Shown here: piece by piece, positions 15,077-20,573 of the stretch
Numbering within the stretch: the first letter of the stretch is position 1
Layout: every line of letters starts with the position of its first letter
From: Parvularculaceae bacterium
GTDB lineage: Bacteria > Pseudomonadota > Alphaproteobacteria > Caulobacterales > Parvularculaceae
NCBI GenBank assembly: GCA_013389125.1
Contig: JACADX010000425.1
Coordinates: forward strand, 1 to 20,573
Reading direction: 5' to 3'
DNA length: 20,573 nucleotides
Notes under the pieces: model-generated
Database searches by the model: none
The model's input: the letters and a program-made list of their open reading frames with translations, nothing else
What the model was told of the DNA's origin: nothing
Made by a program: the position numbers and the translations under genes

Positions 15077-16282
15077 GTGAAGCGACTGTTGAAAAGCGCC
15101 GTCTTGATCTCGGCGGTCGGGCTCGCCGCCGTGTCGCCGGCGCGCGCCGATGACCAGAGCTTCGGGGACTGGCTCAAAGCCTTTCGGGCCGAGGCCGCCG
15201 CCGCCGGAATCCGGGCCGACGTCATCGATACGGCTTTCGACGAGGTCGAAGTGAACCAGCGGGTCTTTGAACTCAACGACAACCAGCCGGAATTCGCCCG
15301 ATCGGTCTGGGACTATGTCGACGGCGCGGTCTCGGCGGCGAGGGTCGAAGACGGTCGGGCAAGGCTCGCGGAAAATCAGGCGCTTGCCGACCGGATCGAG
15401 GCCGAGTTCGGCGTTGACAAGGAGGTCATCGGCGCGATCTGGGGCCTTGAGTCCTCGTATGGCCGGGTGATGGGCGACTATGACGTCATCGGCGCCCTCG
15501 CGACACTCGGCTGGAAAGGCCGGCGCACCGCCTATGGACGCGAGCAGCTGATCGGGGCGCTCAAGATCCTCCAGAACGGCTATGCCGCGCGCGACCAGCT
15601 CCGGGGCTCCTGGGCGGGCGCGATGGGCCAGACCCAGTTCATCCCGACGACCTATCTGCGTTTCGCGGTTGACCATGGCGGCGACGGCCAGCGCAACATC
15701 TGGACAGATCTTGACGACGTTTTCGCCTCGACAGCGAACTATCTCGCGGCCTCAAACTACCATCACGGCGCGCGTTGGGGGGTCGAGGTCACCCTGCCGC
15801 AGGGCTTCGATTACGAGCTCGCGGACGTCGACGTCAGGAAGGCCGCGATTGAATGGGCGGCCGCCGGAATCGCCGCCCGGCGGCTTAATCTCGCGCAGGA
15901 TATCGATCCGAATACGCGCGGGCGCATCTTCCTGCCGGCAGGCGCCAAGGGGCCGGCGTTTCTCGTGTTCGAGAACTTTGAGGCGATCCTCAAATACAAC
16001 CGGTCGACATCCTATGCGCTTGCGGTCGCGCTGCTCTCCGACCGGCTCGCCGGGCGGGAGGAGCCGGTTCTCGCCGAATGGCCAAGGACCGATCGAGCCT
16101 TGACGCTTGCCGAGCGCATGGCGCTCCAACAGGCGCTAAAGGACAATGGTTTCGATCCCGGACCGATCGATGGAGTCATTGGTGCGGGCACCAAGAAGGC
16201 GCTCAAGGCGTGGCAGAAGGCGAACGGCCTGCCGGTGGACGGTTACGCTTCCCTCGAGACCTTGACCCAGCTGTCCTCATGA
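15077..16282 (+). CDS. MltB-family lytic murein transglycosylase with C-terminal peptidoglycan-binding domain
   Basis: This encodes 401 residues from GTG 15077, chosen because GAGGGGG (15063-15069) lies seven bases upstream and a signal peptide begins here. The signal (KRLLKSAVLISAVGLAAVSPARA) is probably cut after Ala24. The catalytic core runs about 28-320, with IWGLESSYGRVMGDYDV giving catalytic Glu125 and AGAMGQTQFIPTTYLRFAVD as the second MltB motif. Residues about 340-398 (LQQALKDNGFDPGPIDGVIGAGTKKALKAWQ) form a PG_binding_1 domain. The enzyme cleaves the MurNAc-GlcNAc bond in peptidoglycan, leaving 1,6-anhydro ends, in the periplasm. There is no lipobox, so it is soluble. It is followed by the phasin gene after 120 bases. 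Confidence 0.93.
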   Translation: MKRLLKSAVLISAVGLAAVSPARADDQSFGDWLKAFRAEAAAAGIRADVIDTAFDEVEVNQRVFELNDNQPEFARSVWDYVDGAVSAARVEDGRARLAENQALADRIEAEFGVDKEVIGAIWGLESSYGRVMGDYDVIGALATLGWKGRRTAYGREQLIGALKILQNGYAARDQLRGSWAGAMGQTQFIPTTYLRFAVDHGGDGQRNIWTDLDDVFASTANYLAASNYHHGARWGVEVTLPQGFDYELADVDVRKAAIEWAAAGIAARRLNLAQDIDPNTRGRIFLPAGAKGPAFLVFENFEAILKYNRSTSYALAVALLSDRLAGREEPVLAEWPRTDRALTLAERMALQQALKDNGFDPGPIDGVIGAGTKKALKAWQKANGLPVDGYASLETLTQLSS

Positions 16283-16288
16283 TTTTTC

Positions 16289-16317
16289 TTGCTGCAACGC
16301 ACAAAAAGGCCTATCAC
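16289..16317 (+). promoter_or_regulatory. candidate phasin promoter
   Basis: TTGCTG (16289-16294) and TATCAC (16312-16317) are spaced by exactly 17 bases in the gap between the transglycosylase and phasin genes, with a predicted start of transcription near 16324. The -35 box lies inside the palindrome TTGCTGCAA, so a bound repressor would block it. Confidence 0.4.
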
Positions 16318-16337
16318 GCCCCAAATGCTGCGCTGCA
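16289..16337. promoter_or_regulatory. TGC-rich operator, probable PhaR-type sites
   Basis: TTGCTGCAA (16289-16297, an inverted repeat around a central T) covers the -35 box. A second TGC-rich element, TGCTGCGCTGCA (16326-16337), lies around the expected transcription start. The repressor PhaR of PHB-making alphaproteobacteria such as Paracoccus binds TGC-rich sequences ahead of phasin genes and lets go when polymer granules form. The location, pairing and sequence fit this, but no phaR gene is in the window, so it remains an inference. Confidence 0.4.
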
Positions 16338-16402
16338 ACATGGCGCGGCGGCCCGGCCTGCGTTGAAGGTCGGGCTTGAACCCTTGAACGAAGGAGCCCG
16401 CC

Positions 16403-16885
16403 ATGGCGGCCAAGAAAGCGACGGAGACAATGTTTGACGGAGACGGCAGCGCGCTCGCCGGCGCGTTCGGCGAGGCCGCCCGCGATCAGTATGATGCGGC
16501 CCTTAAGACCTTCAGCGACGCCGCCGAGAAGATCCGGACACAGACGGAAGAGAACTTCGCCTCCGCGCGCAAGGGCTTTGACGCCGCGAGCGAGCGCATG
16601 CGCGCCGTCAGCGCCGACGCCTTGGCGGCGGCCCGCGAGGAAATGACCGGCGCCGTCGACTTCGCCAGCGAGCTTGCGCGCGCCAAGACGATCGGCGACG
16701 CGCTTGAAATCCAGCGCGGCTACTTCACGAAGCTCTTTGACGCGCGCGTCGAACGCGCTCGCGCCATGACGGAAGCGTCCGTCGAAGCGATGCGCGACGC
16801 CGTCGAGCCGTTCGGCAAGAGCTACGCTTCAGTTTTCGCCATCGCGCCCGCGTTCGACAAATTCTTCCCGTTCGCGTCGAAGTAG
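16403..16885 (+). CDS. phasin family protein
   Basis: This encodes 160 residues from ATG 16403, with AAGGAG (16391-16396) six bases upstream. It is almost entirely helical and rich in Ala, with repeated Phe and charged residues (ARDQYDAALKTFSDAAEKI, ASARKGFDAASERM, LEIQRGYFTKLFDARVERA). That matches the Phasin_2 family. There is no signal peptide. Phasins coat polyhydroxyalkanoate granules in the cytoplasm and control their size and number. The TGC-rich promoter region upstream supports granule-linked control. Other PHA genes are not in the window. The mnmC gene follows after 16 bases but is probably unrelated in function. Confidence 0.9.
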   Translation: MAAKKATETMFDGDGSALAGAFGEAARDQYDAALKTFSDAAEKIRTQTEENFASARKGFDAASERMRAVSADALAAAREEMTGAVDFASELARAKTIGDALEIQRGYFTKLFDARVERARAMTEASVEAMRDAVEPFGKSYASVFAIAPAFDKFFPFASK

Positions 16886-16901
16886 TCCTATCCTTCCGCC
16901 G

Positions 16902-18836
16902 ATGACCGGCGGAATCGAAACTGCGAAACTGGACTGGGAAGCGGACGCTCCCCGGTCCGTTTTTTTCGGCGACATCTATTTCTCCGGCGATGGCGCATCG
17001 GAAGCGCGTCATGTTTTCGTCGACGGAAACGATCTTGCGCGGCGTTTCGCCCGCGCGCCGCATTTCACAATCGGCGAGCTCGGATTTGGAACCGGGCTCA
17101 ACATTCTCGCCGCCGCGGACCTTTGGACCCGGACGAAAAAGCCCGAAGGCGCGCGGCTGCATTTCCTTTCATTCGAGAAGCATCCGCTGACGGCCGGCGA
17201 CCTCGCGCGCGCGCATCGCGCCTGGCCGCAATTCGCAGCTGTCAGCGCGCAACTGCGTGCGAATTACCCGATGATCGCCCCGGGCCTTCACCGGCTGCGC
17301 CTCGCCGAGGATGTCGATCTGACGCTCGCCTTCGGCGACGCGCTCGACATGCTCTCGCGCATCGACGCGAAAATTGACGCGTGGTTTCTCGACGGATTTG
17401 CCCCCGCAAAGAATCCCGACATGTGGTCGCCGGCGGCGTTCGCCGAGATCGCGCGGCTTTCGTCGCCGGGAGCGTCCGCCGCGACGTTCACTGTCGCCGG
17501 CGAGGTCCGCCGCGCGCTCGCCGGAGCCGGCTTCGTCGTCGAGAAACGCGCCGGCTACGGACGAAAGAAGGAAATGCTGGCCGCGCGGATCGACGCGCCG
17601 CCTTCAAATCGTGACGATACGCCATGGTTTCGAACGAGCGGGGCGCGCCGGCTTCCGCCCGGCGCCGCGGTCGCGATCATCGGCGGCGGGATCGCCGGGT
17701 CAAGCCTCGCCTTTGAACTCCGCGCGGCGGGGCTAAAGGCGACGATATTCGATCCCAGTGGAATCGCCGCCGGCGCTTCCGGAAATCCCGCGGGACTCAT
17801 CATGCCGCGCCTCGATCTTGGAGACGGCCCTCCGGCGAGGTTCTTCCGAAGCGCATATCTTCACGCTCTGCAAACGATCTCGTCAATCGAACGAGACTGC
17901 GGCGAAATCGTTTTCAATCCGTGCGGCGTTCTCATGAAGGCGAACAAGGATGAAGACCGCGACCGGCATGCCAGAATCCCTCAGTCGGACGTTCCGCCTT
18001 TGGACATGCTCGAGCGCAGGCAGGACGGTCTTTTTCTCAAAGGGGCGGGCGTCGTCGATCCGAGGCGCTATTGCGCGCTTCTCGCGCGGGACGCTTCTGT
18101 CGTCCGGCGGCGGGTCGCGGCGATTGACTGCGCCCCGGGGCATGTCGCGATCATCTTCGACGATCGGTCTCATGAGCGCTTTGACGCCGCCATCATTGCG
18201 AACGGGCGCGATGCTGGGCGCTTCGTGCAGGCGCGCACGCTGCGGCTCGTTGGCGTCATGGGTCAGATTGATCTCTTTCCCGGCGCGCCCGCGCCGGATT
18301 GCGCCGTCACCTTTGGTTCGTATGCGGCCCCGGCGCCAGACGGCGGTCTCGTCATCGGCGCGACTTATGAGAGGATCGGCTGGGGGGCGTCGGCCGCGAC
18401 GACGGAATCGGCGACGCTCGACAACATCGAGGCGACGAGGCGCGCTCTCCCGGCGGTCGCAGGCGCGCTCGACGTCAGGACCTCAATGCCCAGAGCCGCC
18501 GTGCGGTGTCAAACGCCGGATCGGCTGCCGATCGCAGGACCGGCGCCGGACTGGGATCGCTACGGCGCGGCCTATGACGACCTTCGGCTTGGCAAGCGGC
18601 GCGCCTATCCGGAGGGACTTGCCGCGCCGAACCTGTTTTTCCTGACCGGCCTCGGCTCGCGCGGCCTCGTCACCGCGCCGCTTTGCGCGGCGCATGTCGT
18701 CGCCGATCTCGTCGGCGCGCCGCCCGCCGTCGAGCGCAGCGTCGCCGACGCGATCCATCCGGCGCGGTTCTTCATTCGCGCTTTAAGACGCGGGCGGAGG
18801 AGCTTGTCAAAAGCCGGACCCGGCGAGGAAGCTTAG
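16902..18836 (+). CDS. mnmC: bifunctional tRNA (mnm5s2U34) methyltransferase / cmnm5s2U34 oxidoreductase MnmC
   Basis: This encodes 644 residues, the normal length for the fused enzyme. The N-terminal MnmC2 domain (about 1-235) shows the SAM loop GELGFGTGLN (58-67), Asp164-Gly-Phe (WFLDGFAPAKNPDMW) and GYGRKKEMLAARI at its end. The C-terminal MnmC1 domain (about 255-630) starts with the FAD-binding IIGGGIAGSS (Gly261-Gly266) and has GASGNPAGLIMPRLD and the late FLTGLGSRGLVTAPLCA. The FAD part converts cmnm5s2U34 to nm5s2U34 in the tRNA wobble position, and the SAM part methylates it to mnm5s2U34. ATG 16902 lacks a clear ribosome binding site, but homology starts within the first 10 residues, and the gene may be read from the phasin transcript. 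Both active regions look intact. Confidence 0.93.
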   Translation: MTGGIETAKLDWEADAPRSVFFGDIYFSGDGASEARHVFVDGNDLARRFARAPHFTIGELGFGTGLNILAAADLWTRTKKPEGARLHFLSFEKHPLTAGDLARAHRAWPQFAAVSAQLRANYPMIAPGLHRLRLAEDVDLTLAFGDALDMLSRIDAKIDAWFLDGFAPAKNPDMWSPAAFAEIARLSSPGASAATFTVAGEVRRALAGAGFVVEKRAGYGRKKEMLAARIDAPPSNRDDTPWFRTSGARRLPPGAAVAIIGGGIAGSSLAFELRAAGLKATIFDPSGIAAGASGNPAGLIMPRLDLGDGPPARFFRSAYLHALQTISSIERDCGEIVFNPCGVLMKANKDEDRDRHARIPQSDVPPLDMLERRQDGLFLKGAGVVDPRRYCALLARDASVVRRRVAAIDCAPGHVAIIFDDRSHERFDAAIIANGRDAGRFVQARTLRLVGVMGQIDLFPGAPAPDCAVTFGSYAAPAPDGGLVIGATYERIGWGASAATTESATLDNIEATRRALPAVAGALDVRTSMPRAAVRCQTPDRLPIAGPAPDWDRYGAAYDDLRLGKRRAYPEGLAAPNLFFLTGLGSRGLVTAPLCAAHVVADLVGAPPAVERSVADAIHPARFFIRALRRGRRSLSKAGPGEEA

Positions 18837-19136
18837 CGCGCCGACAAAACGCCGACGAGCAAGGCAAAGTGAACAACCGCAACGCGATGAAGGGCGATTC
18901 GCCGCCGCCGCGCGACCGCTGCGAGGCAGAAGGCGATGCCGCAAAGTATCGCTTCGGAAACCCCGATCGTCGGCGAAGCAAGGCTCGCGGCGATCGCCGA
19001 CGAGAACAGAACCCAATCGTGTCAGCGCCTCCTCGCTCGCCGCTCTATCACGCCGTTCGCAAATGATGTGAAAAAGCGCCCGGCTTGCAGGACGAATGGG
19101 GCGAGGCTAATTCGCTAGCGGGACGCTGGGCGGTCC
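18837..19136. other. 300-base gap between mnmC and the CBS gene; possible gene remnant on minus strand
   Basis: No complete gene is seen here. On the minus strand, 19021-18833 reads 62 codons of hydrophobic sequence (WVLFSSAIAASLASPTIG, AILCGIAFCLAAVARRRR, VAVVHFALLVGVLSAR). That could be two or three membrane helices, but it has no usable start codon and a TGA (19024-19022) just before it. The frame before that TGA continues as LAPFVLQAGRFFTSFANG. This could be a decayed membrane protein gene or chance in GC-rich DNA. A very weak promoter-like pair TTGCAG/GCTAAT (19085-19111, 15-base spacing) precedes the CBS gene. Confidence 0.3.
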
Positions 19137-20516
19137 ATGGAGCAGACGATGCAGGAAACACCCTTCGGCCCCGTTTTCGACAACGTGCTTGAAGGCATCG
19201 GCAAGACGCCGATGGTGAAGATCACGAAGATCGACACTGGTCCTTGCGACCTCTTCCTCAAGCTCGAATCGAACAATCCCGGAGGCTCGATCAAGGATCG
19301 CATCGGGCTTGCCATGATCGAGCAGGCCGAGAAGGACGGGAAGCTGAAGCCCGGCGGCGCGATTGTGGAGGCTACGGCGGGAAACACCGGCCTCGCGCTG
19401 GCGCTTGTCGCGGCGCAAAAGGGATACAGGCTGATTATCGTCGTTCCCGACAAGATGGCGCAGGAGAAAATCTTTCACTTGAAAGCCTTGGGCGCTGACG
19501 TGCGCCTGACCCGATCGGACGTCGGCAAGGGGCACCCGGAATATTACCAGGACGTCGCGCAGCGGATCGCCGATGAGACGGGAGCGTTTTACGTCAATCA
19601 GTTCGGCAACAAGGCGAACCCGAACGCGCATGAAACGATGACTGGCCCGGAAATCTGGGGACAGATGGGGCGCGACATGGACGCAATTGTCGCCGGCGTC
19701 GGGTCGGGCGGCACGATCACGGGCCTTGCGCGCTTTTTTGAGAACGCCGCGCCGCACGTCGAAATCATTCTCGCCGACCCAAAGGGATCGATTCTCACGG
19801 AGTACGTCAACACCGGCGTCAAGCCGAATGAAGTCGGCTCCTGGCTCGTCGAAGGCATCGGCGAAGACTTCATCCCCGACATCTGCGATCTGTCGCGCGT
19901 GAAGCGGGCGTACGGCATCACCGATAAGGAGAGCTTTGAAGCCGCGCGCGATCTCCTTAAGAAGGAAGGCATTCTCGGAGGATCCTCCTCGGGAACGATC
20001 TTCGCCGCCGCTCTCAAATATTGCCGCGAGCAGAAAGCGAAGAAGCGCGTCGTCGCTTTCGTCTGCGACCGCGGCGACAAATACCTCTCCAAGATGTACA
20101 ATGACTACTGGATGTACGATCAGGGTTTTTTAAAACGCCCGCCGAAGGGCGATCTGACCGACCTCATCGCCCGAAAGCATTCCGAACGCGCGACAGTTAC
20201 GGTAAAGCCGGACGATACGTTGATGATCGCCTACGGCAGGATGAAGCTCTACGACATCTCGCAGCTTCCTGTGCTAAATGAGGACGGTTCGCTCGCCGGC
20301 ATCATTGATGAAGAGGACATCCTGTTCGCCGTCGTGCGCAATCGCGACAAATTCAAGGATCCGGTGAAGTCGGCGATGACCTATCGCGTCGAAACGCTCG
20401 ACGCGTCGGAAAAAATGGAGGAGCTCCTTCCCGTTTTCGCCAAAGGCCATGTCGCCGTCGTGACCAAGGGCGGAAAATTCGAGGGCCTTATCGCGAGAAC
20501 CCATCTTCAGAATTAA
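19137..20516 (+). CDS. cystathionine beta-synthase-type PLP enzyme with tandem CBS domains
   Basis: This encodes 459 residues from ATG 19137. A second ATG at 19149 has GGAG (19139-19142) six bases upstream and may be the real start, giving 455 residues. The catalytic part (about 1-335) is fold type II: NNPGGSIKDR with PLP-binding Lys53, the substrate loop ATAGNTG (79-85), the phosphate loop GSGGT (189-193) and GGSSSG (281-286). Two CBS domains follow (about 345-395 and 408-457), giving the domain order of eukaryotic cystathionine beta-synthase without the heme-binding N-terminus. The enzyme condenses serine and homocysteine to cystathionine. A cysteine synthase activity (O-acetylserine) is the main alternative. 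CBS domains often bind adenosyl ligands, a possible regulatory point. An ArsC-like gene follows after 24 bases. Confidence 0.88.
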   Translation: MEQTMQETPFGPVFDNVLEGIGKTPMVKITKIDTGPCDLFLKLESNNPGGSIKDRIGLAMIEQAEKDGKLKPGGAIVEATAGNTGLALALVAAQKGYRLIIVVPDKMAQEKIFHLKALGADVRLTRSDVGKGHPEYYQDVAQRIADETGAFYVNQFGNKANPNAHETMTGPEIWGQMGRDMDAIVAGVGSGGTITGLARFFENAAPHVEIILADPKGSILTEYVNTGVKPNEVGSWLVEGIGEDFIPDICDLSRVKRAYGITDKESFEAARDLLKKEGILGGSSSGTIFAAALKYCREQKAKKRVVAFVCDRGDKYLSKMYNDYWMYDQGFLKRPPKGDLTDLIARKHSERATVTVKPDDTLMIAYGRMKLYDISQLPVLNEDGSLAGIIDEEDILFAVVRNRDKFKDPVKSAMTYRVETLDASEKMEELLPVFAKGHVAVVTKGGKFEGLIARTHLQN

Positions 20517-20540
20517 CTGAGGCTGCAGGTCTCGTGAGCG

Positions 20541-20573
20541 ATGCGCGTCGACGTTTACGGCCTCAAGACCTGC
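20541..20573 (+). CDS. ArsC/Spx/YffB-family protein (5' end only)
   Basis: Only 11 codons are in the window: MRVDVYGLKTC. The pattern of a short strand followed by Tyr-Gly-x-Lys-x-Cys is how ArsC/Spx/YffB thioredoxin-fold proteins begin, with the last Cys at the usual redox position. It lies 24 bases after the CBS gene stop and is probably in the same operon. GTG 20534, in another frame, gives no recognisable protein. The call rests on very few residues. Confidence 0.5.
   Translation, partial: MRVDVYGLKTC

Noticed and set aside
13434..15080. 548-codon plus-strand frame antisense to the zinc peptidase
   Set aside because: It is a shadow of the peptidase gene, whose HELSH motif and lipoprotein signal are on the other strand; the frame shows no recognisable motif.
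16902..18836. Other-frame plus and minus ORFs inside mnmC
   Set aside because: All are Arg-rich or low-complexity shadows, while the MnmC frame is intact with both cofactor motifs.
1..20573. CRISPR array, tRNA or rRNA genes, phage integration site
   Set aside because: No regular spaced repeats, no cloverleaf-like sequence, no rRNA sequence and no integrase were seen on reading both strands.

Overview
The window looks like chromosomal DNA from a GC-rich alphaproteobacterium. The reasons are strongly G/C-biased third codon positions, a Flp/Tad pilus gene group, a phasin with a TGC-rich operator-like promoter, an NDUFAF5-type methyltransferase, the adjacency of secA with a parvulin-type peptidyl-prolyl isomerase, and CTAGAGC-type intergenic palindromes. 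I cannot name the genus. No tRNA, rRNA, CRISPR array or phage genes were seen.

Layout. Positions 2-2262 (+) hold the 3' end of a TadG-like von Willebrand A gene and two TadE-like pseudopilin genes, followed by an NDUFAF5-like methyltransferase (2303-3151). On the minus strand, 5018-3148, lie a membrane-anchored parvulin isomerase, a MutT-type Nudix hydrolase and a small Flp pilin coupled to mutT by an ATGA overlap. A sigma70-like promoter at 5039-5067 points into secA (5171-8053), whose reading frame is complete except for one in-frame TAA at 5690-5692. Next is a visibly AT-richer segment (about 8054-9088) with an unrecognised membrane protein on the minus strand. Then comes a serine hydrolase (beta-lactamase-related) that has lost its 5' part and is split by an intact IS5-family element (9318-10575) flanked by AATT.

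Positions 11195-16282 carry cell-envelope hydrolases: an amidohydrolase lipoprotein (+), a DPP III-like zinc peptidase lipoprotein (-) and an MltB-type lytic transglycosylase (+). They are separated by a palindrome-rich gap at 12980-13130 and by a divergent promoter region. Positions 16289-18836 carry a phasin with a probable PhaR-type operator and the bifunctional tRNA-modifying enzyme MnmC. A 300-base gap then leads to a cystathionine beta-synthase with tandem CBS domains (19137-20516) and the first 11 codons of an ArsC/Spx-like gene at the right edge.

The pilus genes work together: TadG, TadE and TadF-like minor components with Flp as the fibre subunit. SecA and the parvulin isomerase act at successive steps of protein export. 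The rest is mostly housekeeping. I found no convincing new multi-gene system. The observations most worth checking are the nonsense codon in secA, the AT-rich segment with its C9-tract membrane gene, and the layered damage to the serine hydrolase.
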